DNA from: an uncultured Bacteroidales bacterium | GTDB lineage: Bacteria > Bacteroidota > Bacteroidia > Bacteroidales > UBA932 | DNA: 64,000 bases | NCBI GenBank assembly: GCA_944326235.1 | Contig: CALVDH010000006.1 | Span: 28,427-92,426, forward strand | Direction of reading: 5' to 3' | Part shown: positions 36,601 through 46,100 of the stretch, piece by piece | Numbering within the stretch: the stretch's first letter is position 1 | Layout of the letters: each line of letters begins with the position of its first letter | Notes under the pieces: model-generated | The model's database searches: none | What the model saw: only the letters and a program-made list of their open reading frames with translations | Told to the model about the DNA's origin: nothing | Position numbers and translations under genes: made by a program

Positions 36601-37032
36601 ATGGATAGAGAAGAAATAAAGAAATTCCTCCGTCACCGCGAGCCCATGCTGCTCGTGGACGAGATGGAGCTTCATGGCGACGGTACCGAATGTATCGGAA
36701 AGTACCATGTCAGAGGGGACGAGTTCTTCCTCCAGGGGCACTTTCCCGGTTATCCGGTGGTCCCCGGAGTCATCCTCTGTGAGATTATGGGGCAGTGCAG
36801 CTCACTGCTCATCAAGGACTACCTTGTAGGCCACACCACACTTTTCACCGGTATAGACAAGACCCGTTTCAAACGTCAGGTACGTCCCGGCGATACAGTG
36901 GAGGTGCATGCGCATGTCACCAACCACAGGGCCATGCTCTTCTATATCGACGCCAAGGCTTTCGTGGAGGGTGAGCTCTGCGTGGAGGCAAGTCTGTCAT
37001 TTGCAGTTATTCCTAACGATAAAGTAAAATAA
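36601..37032 (+). CDS. fabZ: 3-hydroxyacyl-ACP dehydratase FabZ
   Basis: 143-residue hot-dog fold enzyme that dehydrates 3-hydroxyacyl-ACP. Catalytic region FLQGHFPGYPVVPGVILCEIMGQ holds the conserved His and Glu. The ATG at 36601 fits the family start (MDREEIKKFL). It follows fabF by 25 bp and precedes fabG. Confidence 0.95.
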   Translation: MDREEIKKFLRHREPMLLVDEMELHGDGTECIGKYHVRGDEFFLQGHFPGYPVVPGVILCEIMGQCSSLLIKDYLVGHTTLFTGIDKTRFKRQVRPGDTVEVHAHVTNHRAMLFYIDAKAFVEGELCVEASLSFAVIPNDKVK

Positions 37033-37036
37033 GACT

Positions 37037-37786
37037 ATGTTAGAAGGATTATTAAAAGGAAAGGTGGCCCTGATTACCGGTGCCGCCCGCGGTATCGGCA
37101 AGGCCATTGCCATGAAACTTGCTTCGGCCGGAGCCGACATCGCTTTCACCGACCTCAAGGAGGACGACAACTTCAGGAATACCGTAGCCGAGATCTCCGC
37201 TCTCGGAGTGCAGTGCCGCGGCTATGCCTCCAATGCGGCGGACTTCGCCGAGGCCCACGCGACCGTGGAGCAGATTCAGAAGGATTTCGGCCATATCGAC
37301 GTTCTGGTCAACAACGCAGGCATCACACGTGACGGCCTGATGATGAGGATGTCCGAGCTGCAGTGGGACAGCGTTATCACTGTCAACCTCAAGAGTGCTT
37401 TCAACTTCACCCATGCCCTGACTCCCATCATGGCCCGTCAGAGAGGCGGCAGCATCATCAACATCTCTTCGGTAGTGGGTGTTAACGGCAATGCCGGTCA
37501 GTGCAACTACTCGGCATCGAAGGCCGGTCTTATCGGTCTGGCAAAGTCCATAGCCAAGGAAATGGGTTCCCGCGGTATCCGCGCCAACGCCATAGCTCCC
37601 GGTTTCATCATCACCGACATGACCAATGCCCTGCCCCAGGAGGTGCGTGACGAGTGGAACAAGAAGATACCCCTCCGTCGCGGCGGTACACCCGAGGATA
37701 TAGCCAATGTGGCTCTGTTCCTCGCTTCCGACCTTTCCTCATACGTGACGGGTCAGGTGATTATCTGCGACGGCGGAATGCTTTAG
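37037..37786 (+). CDS. fabG: 3-oxoacyl-ACP reductase FabG
   Basis: Short-chain dehydrogenase (249 residues) reducing 3-oxoacyl-ACP with NADPH. Cofactor motif TGAARGIGKAIA, NNAGITRDGLMMRM, catalytic Ser and Tyr-xxx-Lys in NISSVVGVNG and NYSASKAGLIGL. Four bases after fabZ. Its stop overlaps the stop of the convergent patatin gene. Confidence 0.95.
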   Translation: MLEGLLKGKVALITGAARGIGKAIAMKLASAGADIAFTDLKEDDNFRNTVAEISALGVQCRGYASNAADFAEAHATVEQIQKDFGHIDVLVNNAGITRDGLMMRMSELQWDSVITVNLKSAFNFTHALTPIMARQRGGSIINISSVVGVNGNAGQCNYSASKAGLIGLAKSIAKEMGSRGIRANAIAPGFIITDMTNALPQEVRDEWNKKIPLRRGGTPEDIANVALFLASDLSSYVTGQVIICDGGML

Positions 37787-38694
37787 CGGAAATTCCGCAG
37801 GGCCTCCTCCATCTTTGTGCGGCCGAGGGCGACGATCTCGTCGTACTTGTAGAACTCCATGGTGGAGTAAGCATTCTTGGCGATGCGCACGAGGATGTCC
37901 GGAGGATAGAGCTTGAGGGTCAGGTCCGCGTTGGTCTGAATCATCATGCTCGAAGACTGATTGAGGATGGAGACGATACCCATATCGTCGTCATCCTCTT
38001 TTTCTTTGTCCTTAATAGTCGGTAGACTGGCCTCAACCTTGTCTTTCAAGACTTTGTCCGAGATGGAGTCCACGATTTTCTCCAGTCTGCCGCGGAGGCG
38101 GCTTTTCTTCTCCTCGGGCTCGTCTTCGTGTTTCTCTATGTAGGGACCGTTGAGGTCTACAGCCACGAGGATATCGCCCGGATTCCGGAGTACCCGGTTG
38201 ACCGGTACGGGATTGACTACTCCGCCGTCTATCAGCAGCATGTCGTCTATGCGGTTGGGTGTGAATATGGACGGCATGGAGATGGAGGAGCGTATGGCGT
38301 CGTACAGACTCCCCTTGTTGAAGAGCACTTCCCTCCGGTGACGGATGTCGGTGGCTACTGCCGTGAAAGGTATCTGCAGATTCTCGATCATCTTGTCCGG
38401 GATGATGCTCTTGAGTTCATCGATGACCTTCTCGCCTTTTACGAATCCTCCGTTGCCGATGGTAAAGTCCATCAGATTGAAGACTTTCATGCGGTCTACT
38501 GTCTTCATCCATTCCTTGAAGGCGTCCAGGCCGCCGGCCGCGTAAATACCGCCTACGAGAGCCCCCATGGAGGCTCCCGCGACGGATGTTATCCTGTAAC
38601 CGTGTTCTTCCAGAACCTCTATTGCCCCGATGTGGGCGAGGCCCCTGGAACCGCCGCTGGCCAGGACCAGGGCGACATTTTTATTGTCTGTCAT
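37783..38694 (-). CDS. Patatin-like phospholipase
   Basis: 303 residues. Patatin hydrolase signature: oxyanion motif GGSRGLAH, catalytic Ser42 in GASMG and Asp156 in the DGG motif. Predicted to hydrolyse acyl esters, probably phospholipid, with cytoplasmic or membrane-associated location. No signal peptide is seen. Last gene of a four-gene minus-strand unit; starts one base after the preceding gene's stop. Confidence 0.92.
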   Translation of the reverse strand: MTDNKNVALVLASGGSRGLAHIGAIEVLEEHGYRITSVAGASMGALVGGIYAAGGLDAFKEWMKTVDRMKVFNLMDFTIGNGGFVKGEKVIDELKSIIPDKMIENLQIPFTAVATDIRHRREVLFNKGSLYDAIRSSISMPSIFTPNRIDDMLLIDGGVVNPVPVNRVLRNPGDILVAVDLNGPYIEKHEDEPEEKKSRLRGRLEKIVDSISDKVLKDKVEASLPTIKDKEKEDDDDMGIVSILNQSSSMMIQTNADLTLKLYPPDILVRIAKNAYSTMEFYKYDEIVALGRTKMEEALRNFR

Positions 38695-38695
38695 A

Positions 38696-39967
38696 TTATT
38701 TTATCTCCCTTATAAGCATGCCGGGGGTGAAGTTCATGCCGCTCACCACCTCGAAAGTCGTAGCCGTCAGTTCCGAGCCGACGGCCTGCTCCTCCGATGC
38801 CATGTACCGGTTGTCCCATATCTTGCCGGCTACGGGGCGGATGACACCCCTGCGGTTGTAGCGGACCTTGCCGGTGGCGTCATCGTAGACGGGTACCAGC
38901 ACCTCGAACTTGGATTTGGCGGTGATGCCCTCCTTCATGCCGATGCGGGCCATCAGCGGTTCGGTGCTGAAGAGAGGCACCTTGACCTTGAACTGGTCGA
39001 ACTCCTTCTGGAGCTCCATCACGTTGTTGTCGATGGCGCGGGCGCAGACTTTGCGGAAGACGTCCTCGGGGTTGTAGAGTCCGCGGAGGACGGGTTTGGC
39101 GCTGCGGGCTACGTATTTGCCTACGTACTTGAGCCTGAAGGTGGACTTGTCCGCCTCGTATGCGGCCTTGCGGGCGGCGAGGGCGGTGTCGGCTGCGAAG
39201 AGAGCCATGGACAGGGAGTCCGTGCCGGGCTTGTCATAGTAGTACAGGTCGTAGAATGTATTCGCCACGTCGTCGTTCCAGTCGAGCTGGTAGAGGTAGG
39301 ACGTGGTCTTGACCGTGAAGCCGGCTATCATGCTGGATACCATGGCCCCCAGAGTCGAAAGACCGGTTACCAGGTTGTTCTCGTCTCCGGTGGCGGCTGC
39401 GGCTATGCCTCCTATGATGGACAGGATGCCGGTGGCCACGTCGGCGTTCTTCTCATGGTCCACGTAGGTGATGTCGTTGACTATCACGAAGGTGTTGCTG
39501 ATCATCTCATAACCCTTGTCCGCCAGGGCGTCGATGCCCCTCTTGCTCTGGGCGGCGGTCTCCACGTCCATAGCGGAGGCTCCGTACAGGCCGCGCTCCA
39601 TCACCAGTGAGGGATCGAAGCCGCCGGTCTCCTTGCTGCGGAGGAACCATTTGGATACCAGTCTCTTGGCTACGTCATTCCGCTCGAACCAGTTCTCTAT
39701 CTGGCGGGTCAGGTCGTCGCCCTTGCTGGCGGCGGTCACGCATTTGACGCTCAGGTCGTGGTTGTTGTATTTGTCGGGAGTCTCTATGGCCATGAAGGCG
39801 CCCACTATCTCGTCGTCCATCTTCAGGTCGGGATGGCTGATCATGAACGAATAGAGGGAACTTCTCCGGTACTGCATGGCTGAGTCCGGATTCTGGGCTT
39901 GGGCGGCGGTGCCGCAGCTCAGAAATACCAGTGCTGATATGAGTGTGAGTGTTAGAATCTTTCTCAT
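38696..39967 (-). CDS. Secreted protein of unknown function
   Basis: 423 residues with a signal sequence that could be a lipobox (LVFLSC, cysteine 18) or a standard signal cut before QNPDSAMQY. There is a hydrophobic Gly/Ala-rich segment near residues 180-220 (GILSIIGGIAAAATG, LSTLGAMVSSMIAG) that may be a helical hairpin. I do not recognise a domain. It sits between a WG-repeat gene and the patatin gene, 12 bp and 1 bp away, so it belongs to that operon. Confidence 0.72.
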   Translation of the reverse strand: MRKILTLTLISALVFLSCGTAAQAQNPDSAMQYRRSSLYSFMISHPDLKMDDEIVGAFMAIETPDKYNNHDLSVKCVTAASKGDDLTRQIENWFERNDVAKRLVSKWFLRSKETGGFDPSLVMERGLYGASAMDVETAAQSKRGIDALADKGYEMISNTFVIVNDITYVDHEKNADVATGILSIIGGIAAAATGDENNLVTGLSTLGAMVSSMIAGFTVKTTSYLYQLDWNDDVANTFYDLYYYDKPGTDSLSMALFAADTALAARKAAYEADKSTFRLKYVGKYVARSAKPVLRGLYNPEDVFRKVCARAIDNNVMELQKEFDQFKVKVPLFSTEPLMARIGMKEGITAKSKFEVLVPVYDDATGKVRYNRRGVIRPVAGKIWDNRYMASEEQAVGSELTATTFEVVSGMNFTPGMLIREIK

Positions 39968-39979
39968 GGTGTTTCGGAT

Positions 39980-40945
39980 TTAGTAGTCCCACATGTTTTC
40001 ATCGACTGTGTCGAAGACGGAGACCTTGCCCTCGAAATCCGTGAATCCGATGACTGTCTCCCCCTTCTCATTGAGCCAGGCCCTCTGGCCGCTGTCATTG
40101 ACCACCCATCTTACGGCTCCGCTCTCAGGATGCAGCAGGAGCGAGCCTGGACGTGAGCCGGGTGCGTCCTGGACCATGCTGTATATCACAGGAATAACCT
40201 CTTCTCCGTGAATATTTACGAAACCGAAGCGTCCGTTGCGCTTTACCCAGGCCAGCCCGTCCTTGAACTCTCCGACGGCCTGGTAGGGACTGTCAGTGGA
40301 GGTCAGGGCATTGCCCTTGCGGTTCATGAGAACCCAGGCACCGTCCGGGACAGTGACCGAGCCGTCGCTTCCGGGCAGATAGAGGTCGTTCATGGTGAAT
40401 GAGGCCGAGACTCCGAAGATGATCTCCTCTCCGACAGGCTTGCCTTTTTTGTCCACGATGGGCATGGTCCTTCTCTGACGTCGGGACTCTGTCCTGACGC
40501 AGTTTACCCAGGCCACGCTGTCCGTGAAGGGACCCACGATGTCGAAGATGACCTTGAATTCCTCGGCGGGACTGGCCAGGTCGATGTAGCCCCACTGTCC
40601 GCCGGACATGTAGAGCCCCTCGTCACTGCTGTATACCGGTCCTCTGTATACGGCCACCATACCCTCGCTGTACAGGTCTATGTAGTCATATACCGGCTCG
40701 ATGACGGTGCGGCCGTCCTGGCCTACGACACCCCATTTCAGGGCATTGCCTTCCTGTACGGCCACCAGTCCGTATCCGTCTGCGGCCAGGCTGGCGGCTG
40801 CGTAGGCGGCTTCTACGATGATGTTGCCTCCGGCGTCCTTGTATCCCCAGGCCTTTCCGGACTGGAACGGTGTCATGTTCTGTGCCGTTGCGCACAGAGC
40901 CGGGAGCATGGCGGAGGCGATAAGTGTGATAACTGTCCTTTTCAT
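39980..40945 (-). CDS. Secreted WG-repeat protein
   Basis: 321 residues with a signal peptide (cut near CATAQNMTP) and several WG-type repeats (KAWGYKDAGGNIIVEAAYAAA, KWGVVGQDGRTVIEPVYDYID, RFGFVNIHGEEVIPVIYSMV), a beta-propeller-like or solenoid fold common in Bacteroidota. Role unknown, probably binding. Between the lipoprotein gene and the unknown protein in the same operon. Confidence 0.85.
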   Translation of the reverse strand: MKRTVITLIASAMLPALCATAQNMTPFQSGKAWGYKDAGGNIIVEAAYAAASLAADGYGLVAVQEGNALKWGVVGQDGRTVIEPVYDYIDLYSEGMVAVYRGPVYSSDEGLYMSGGQWGYIDLASPAEEFKVIFDIVGPFTDSVAWVNCVRTESRRQRRTMPIVDKKGKPVGEEIIFGVSASFTMNDLYLPGSDGSVTVPDGAWVLMNRKGNALTSTDSPYQAVGEFKDGLAWVKRNGRFGFVNIHGEEVIPVIYSMVQDAPGSRPGSLLLHPESGAVRWVVNDSGQRAWLNEKGETVIGFTDFEGKVSVFDTVDENMWDY

Positions 40946-40960
40946 ACTATGCGGCCATAT

Positions 40961-41446
40961 TTAGAATCCGGAGGAAAGTCCTTTTACTATTCCCTGGTCT
41001 TCCAGGTACTTGCGTAGGCTGTCCTTGGAGACTGATATTACGTAACCTATCTTATATTCGTTGCGGCCCGTCTTGAGGACCTGTATGCTGCCTGAGGCCA
41101 CGGAACTGATGTATCTCTGGTACTCAGACTGGAAGAAAGTGTCGAAGAACGCGCTTTCGGCCGGTGTCAGGTCTCCGGTCCTGAGGGCAGGCTGGGCCGT
41201 GGCTCCGTTCCCGGCGGGGACACCGCGGAAGATGACGGCATGGACTGCGTTTTTCTTGGCCTCCTCGACAGGCATGTTCGCGTTGCGCCAGTAGCTCCAT
41301 ACGCGGATTACATATTTGCCGTCGGCTCCTACTCCCATGCTTTCAGTCTCATAGGACCAGGGCTGGTCGGCTTTGCTGATTTTGGATGCGGTTCCGCATG
41401 AGTGAAGTAACAGCGGAATCAGTAAAAGGATAAGATATTTCTTCAT
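40961..41446 (-). CDS. Small lipoprotein of unknown function
   Basis: 161 residues with a lipoprotein signal (LLHSC, cysteine 17). I do not recognise the rest; it contains a pattern VEEAKKNAVHAVIFRGV typical of helices in some Bacteroidota envelope proteins. First gene of the four-gene operon; a -7 box TACCTTTG lies at 41479-41486. Confidence 0.75.
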   Translation of the reverse strand: MKKYLILLLIPLLLHSCGTASKISKADQPWSYETESMGVGADGKYVIRVWSYWRNANMPVEEAKKNAVHAVIFRGVPAGNGATAQPALRTGDLTPAESAFFDTFFQSEYQRYISSVASGSIQVLKTGRNEYKIGYVISVSKDSLRKYLEDQGIVKGLSSGF

Positions 41447-41478
41447 AGCGGGTAGATTGGTATGTTTATTGTCAGTAA

Positions 41479-41486
41479 CAAAGGTA
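41479..41486 (-). promoter_or_regulatory. Promoter -7 box of the four-gene envelope operon
   Basis: TACCTTTG on the minus strand, 32 bp before the lipoprotein start, matches TAnnTTTG. Confidence 0.6.
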
Positions 41487-41518
41487 ACTTGTTTTGATTA
41501 GTTTTCAAAATCCTTTTG

Positions 41519-41526
41519 TATCTTTG
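41519..41526 (+). promoter_or_regulatory. Promoter -7 box of the DUF308 gene
   Basis: TATCTTTG lies only four bases before the ATG at 41531, so the message starts at or very near its AUG. TTTG at 41493-41496 gives an approximate -33 element. Confidence 0.65.
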
Positions 41527-41530
41527 CAGA

Positions 41531-42115
41531 ATGAAAACAGCGAACGTTTTTTTTGACAGGTCTTACGGATACGCCAGGGCGATCATCGCGCTGGCGGGCG
41601 GTCTGATTCTGGTCATCTGGCCGGAAGCGGTGAAAAATTCCATCATGATTATCCTCGGTGCGCTGATTCTGGCAGTCGGGCTGGTCAGCCTCATAATGTC
41701 CTATACCGGCAAGTGGAAGAAGGAGAAAGTACCGCTCCTGCTGCTCAACTCGATAGTGGACATCGCGTTCGGTCTTGTACTGATTATTTTCCCGGACTTC
41801 TTCATGTCCGTGATATTTTTCGTTTTCGGACTTATACTGCTGATTTTCGGCCTGGGCGAGATCATCAATCTCTTCCGTACCGCCAAGGCGGTGCGCGTTC
41901 CGTGGCCTCTCTATCTGGGACCGCTGATTACCCTTGCGCTTGGAGTGATTATGTTTTTCAATCCGGCGTGGGTCAGCAATGCTCTGTTCGTCATTTTCGG
42001 GGCTGCGCTTTTGCTGTACTCAGTGTCGGAGTTCGCGTCCACCTATGTTATTAGGAGAAGGATGAAGGATATAGAAGTGGAAATAGATGAAAATATAAAG
42101 CAAATAGAAGAATAG
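41531..42115 (+). CDS. DUF308 membrane protein (HdeD-like)
   Basis: 194 residues from the ATG with five or six hydrophobic helices in pairs (LAGGLILVIWPEAV, IMIILGALILAVGLVSLI, IVDIAFGLVLIIFPDF, FFVFGLILLIFGLGEII, LGPLITLALGVIMFF), as in the HdeD/DUF308 family. A Lys/Glu-rich C-terminal tail follows. Function unknown; HdeD is acid-stress linked in E. coli, but that does not transfer. Start chosen at the ATG because an in-frame TTG at 41516 would overlap the promoter box. Ends one base before the tRNA-Arg gene. Confidence 0.8.
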   Translation: MKTANVFFDRSYGYARAIIALAGGLILVIWPEAVKNSIMIILGALILAVGLVSLIMSYTGKWKKEKVPLLLLNSIVDIAFGLVLIIFPDFFMSVIFFVFGLILLIFGLGEIINLFRTAKAVRVPWPLYLGPLITLALGVIMFFNPAWVSNALFVIFGAALLLYSVSEFASTYVIRRRMKDIEVEIDENIKQIEE

Positions 42116-42187
42116 TACCTCCGTGGGGAATCGAACCCCAACCAAGAGAACCGGAATCTCTCATTCTATCCATTAAACTACGGAGGC
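42116..42187 (-). tRNA. tRNA-Arg (anticodon CCG)
   Basis: Full cloverleaf on the minus strand: acceptor GCCTCCG/CGGAGGT, D-arm GTTT-AATGGATA-GAAT, anticodon stem AGAGA/TCTCT with loop TTCCGGT (anticodon CCG, reading CGG), T-arm TGGGG-TTCGATT-CCCCA, discriminator A. The first pair is G1-U72, not the usual G-C. CCA is not encoded. Upstream -7 box TACATTTG at 42198-42205. Confidence 0.93.
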
Positions 42188-42197
42188 AAACGGACTG

Positions 42198-42205
42198 CAA
42201 ATGTA
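42198..42205 (-). promoter_or_regulatory. Promoter -7 box of tRNA-Arg
   Basis: TACATTTG on the minus strand, 10 bp before the tRNA 5' end. Confidence 0.65.
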
Positions 42206-42227
42206 TAAATAAAAACTGAAATTTGAT

Positions 42228-43088
42228 ATGACAGCTTACGTTTTTCCCGGACAGGGAGCACAGTTCACAGGGATGGGCAAGGATCTGTACGAGGCCAGTC
42301 CCAAGGCTAAAGCGCTGATTGACAGTGCTTGCGACATTTTAGGATTCGATATACGCAATATAATGTTCAACGGCTCTGCAGATGATCTCAAGCAGACGAA
42401 GGTGACCCAGCCGGCCGTATTCATCCATTCCGTGGCGGCAGCAGCTGTGATTGAGGACTTCCATCCCGGCATGACTGCCGGTCACTCTCTCGGCGAGTTC
42501 TCGGCTCTCGTAGCTGCCGGAGCCATGTCCTTCGAGGACGGTCTCCGTCTGGTGTATGCAAGGGCTATGGCTATGCAGAAAGCGTGTGAGGCGCATCCTT
42601 CGACCATGGCGGCCATCATCGGTCTGCCTGACGATGTGGTGGAGAAGGTGTGTGAGGATATAAAGGGTGTGGTCGTCCCCGCCAACTACAACTGCCCGGG
42701 CCAGCTGGTTATCTCCGGTGAGATCGAGGCTGTGGACGAGGCCTGCGCCGTCCTGAAGGAGGCCGGTGCCAAGAGGGCGCTCCGACTGGCAGTGGGTGGC
42801 GCGTTCCATTCTCCACTGATGGAGCCTGCGAGGGTAGAGCTCGCAGAGGCTATCAGCAGGACGGACATCAAGGCTCCCGTATGCCCCGTATATCAGAATG
42901 TGGATGCCCAGCCCTCCACAGATCCGGCAGTAATCAAGGAGAAGCTCCTGAAGCAGCTCACATCTCCGGTAAGATGGACTCAGACAGTGCTCAACATGCA
43001 CCGTGACGGCGCGTCCGAGTTCATAGAGCTCGGTCCCGGAGCCGTGCTGCAGGGTCTTATCAAAAAATGCCTTCCCGCGGGTAAATAA
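42228..43088 (+). CDS. fabD: Malonyl-CoA:ACP transacylase
   Basis: Loads malonyl groups on acyl carrier protein. Active-site Ser87 in GHSLGE, FPGQGAQ at the start (residues 6-12), and the second conserved region GGAFHSPLM with the catalytic His. 286 residues. Stand-alone, away from the fabH-fabG operon in this window. Followed by nifJ after 48 bp. Confidence 0.95.
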   Translation: MTAYVFPGQGAQFTGMGKDLYEASPKAKALIDSACDILGFDIRNIMFNGSADDLKQTKVTQPAVFIHSVAAAAVIEDFHPGMTAGHSLGEFSALVAAGAMSFEDGLRLVYARAMAMQKACEAHPSTMAAIIGLPDDVVEKVCEDIKGVVVPANYNCPGQLVISGEIEAVDEACAVLKEAGAKRALRLAVGGAFHSPLMEPARVELAEAISRTDIKAPVCPVYQNVDAQPSTDPAVIKEKLLKQLTSPVRWTQTVLNMHRDGASEFIELGPGAVLQGLIKKCLPAGK

Positions 43089-43136
43089 GTGTTCAACTCA
43101 ATAACAATAACTACTAAAAACTAAATTGTCCTAGTA

Positions 43137-46100
43137 ATGGCAAAAGAAAAAACTTTTATCACCTGTGACGGTAACTACGCTGCTGCGCATGTGGCCTACA
43201 TGTTCAGCGAGCATGCCGCCATCTACCCCATTACGCCTTCTTCGACCATGGCAGAGTACGTGGACGAGTGGGCAGCTTTCGGAAAAAAGAACCTTTTCGG
43301 GGAAACAGTGAAAGTCACCGAGATGCAGAGTGAGGGCGGTGCCGCCGGCGCTGTTCACGGCTCACTCCAGGCCGGTGCTCTGACTACCACGTTCACGGCT
43401 TCCCAGGGTCTGCTGCTGATGATCCCCAACATGTACAAGATCGCAGGCGAGCTGCTCCCCACGGTCTTCCATGTGTCGGCCCGTGCCCTCGCTACACAGG
43501 CTCTCTCTATCTTCGGAGACCATCAGGACGTTATGGCCTGCAGACAGACCGGATTCGCTATGCTGGCATCATCCAGCGTGCAGGAAGCAATGGACCTCGG
43601 TGCCGTGGCGCATCTTTCCACCATCAAGTCCAGCGTGCCCTTCATTCATTTCTTCGACGGATTCCGTACTTCCCACGAGATTCAGAAGATAGAGGTACTC
43701 GATTCCGAGGCCCTCAAGGGGATGATCAGTGAGAAGGCCCTGGCGGCTTTCCGCAAGAAGGCTCTCAATCCCAACAAGCCTGTTACCCGCGGTACGGCCC
43801 AGAACCCCGACGTGTACTTCCAGGCACGTGAGGCCTGCAACACCTACTACAGCGCAGTGCCCGATATCGTGGCCCGCTATATGGGTGAGATAGGCGAACT
43901 GACAGGACGTCATTACCTGCCTTTCGATTACTATGGAGATCCCGACGCCAAGGATATTATCATCGCCATGGGCTCGGTGTGCGAGACCATCCGCGAGGTC
44001 GTGGACGCCCTCATGGCCAAGGGAGAGAAGGTCGGTGTCATCACCGTACGTCTGTACAGACCTTTCTCTGCAAAATATTTCTTCAGGGTACTGCCCAAGA
44101 GCGTAAGGAGAATCGCCGTTCTCGACCGCTGCAAGGAGCCCGGAAGCGTGGGTGAGCCCCTGTATCTGGATATCAAGTCCACTCTTGCGGAGATGGGCGG
44201 TGACGCACCCTATGTCATCGGCGGCCGTTACGGCCTGTCCTCCAAGGATACCAGCCCTGCCCAGATATTCGCAGTCTTCAAGAACCTCAAGCAGAAACAG
44301 CCTAAGGCCGACTTCACTATCGGTATCACGGATGACGTGACATTCAAGTCCCTTCCCGTAGGCGAGGAGATATCCCTGGCCAAGAAGGGTACATACGAGT
44401 GCAAGTTCTACGGTCTCGGTTCCGACGGAACGGTAGGCGCCAACAAAAATACCATCAAGATTATCGGCGACCACACCTCCAAGTACTGCCAGGGCTATTT
44501 CGACTATGACTCCAAGAAGTCCGGCGGCTACACCTGCTCGCACCTGCGTTTCGGTGACAGCCCCATCACCTCTCCCTACCTCGTGTCCACCCCTGACTTC
44601 GTGGCCTGCCACGTGCCTTCGTACCTGTACAAGTACGACGTGCTCAAGGGTATCAAGAGAGGCGGTACATTCCTGCTCAACAGCCTCTGGTCGGTAGAGG
44701 AGACCATCAAGAGGATTCCCGATCATGTAAAGCAGGTCATTGCCGAGAAGAGCCTGAAGGTCTACATCATCAACGCCACCAAGATAGCCGAGGAAATAGG
44801 TCTGGGCAACCGTACCAACACCATCCTCCAGTCGGCATTCTTCAAGATTACCGGTATCATCCCCTACGAGCAGGCTGTGGCCTTCATGAAGAAAGCCATC
44901 GACAAGAGTTATGGCAAGAAGGGTGAGAAGGTTGTCAGCATGAACTATGCTGCAGTGGACCGTGGTGCCGAGTACGAGGAACTCACAGTTCCCGCTGAGT
45001 GGAACGGTATCGTAGCCCGCTTCCGTCCCGCCAACTTCGACCGTCTGGCTCCCGAGTGGGTACGCAGCGTGGCTGACGTGGTCAATGCCCAGAACGGTTA
45101 CGATGTACCCGTGAGTGCCTTTACAGGCGAATATGCCGATGGTACCATACCTGCCGGCACAGCAGCTTACGAGAAACGCGGTATCGCAGTAAGCGTTCCC
45201 GAGTGGAATCCCGAGAAATGTATCCAGTGCAACCAGTGCGCCTATGTCTGCCCTCACGCAGCCATCCGTCCTTTCCTCACTACAGAGGAAGAGCTCTCCA
45301 AGGCTCCCAAGGGCATCAAGAGCGCTCAGGGCAACGCTGCCTTCAAGGCTTACCGCTTCACCATGCAGGTATCTCCTATGGACTGCACCGGTTGCGGCAA
45401 CTGCGTAGACGTATGTCCTGCCAAGGAGAAGGCCCTGGAGTTGAAGCATCTTGGAACCCAGACCGACCAGCAGGCCTGCTTCGACTACCTGCACGCCAAC
45501 GTGGGCTACAAGGATACAGTCGCTCCCAAGACCCAGAACCTCAAGAACTCCCAGTTCTCACAGCCTCTGTTCGAGTTCTCCGGTGCCTGCGCCGGCTGCG
45601 GTGAGACACCTTATATCAAGACCATCACCCAGCTCTTCGGAGACCACATGATGGTCGCCAACGCCACCGGCTGCTCATCCATCTACAGCGGTTCCTTCCC
45701 TTCGTCTCCTTACTGCACCGACAAGAACGGCCGCGGACCCGCATGGGACAACTCCCTGTTCGAAGACAATGCCGAGTTCGGTCTCGGTATGCGTCTCGGA
45801 ACCGAGCGTCTGCGCAACACCGTGGCAGAGCTGATGAAGAAGGGTCTGGAGTGCCCCAAGTGCTCTTCCGACATCAAGGCCCTCTTCGAGCAGTGGCTCG
45901 CTGAAAGGGGCAATGCCGCTGCAACCCGCGAGATCTGCGACAAGCTCGTTCCGATGCTCGAGGAGAGCGAGTGCGAGGCCTGCCGCGAGCTGCTCGGCTA
46001 CAAGGACTACATCCCTGCCCGCAGCCAGTGGATCTTCGGTGGTGACGGCTGGGCATACGACATCGGATACGGCGGACTGGACCATGTCCTGGCTTCCGGA

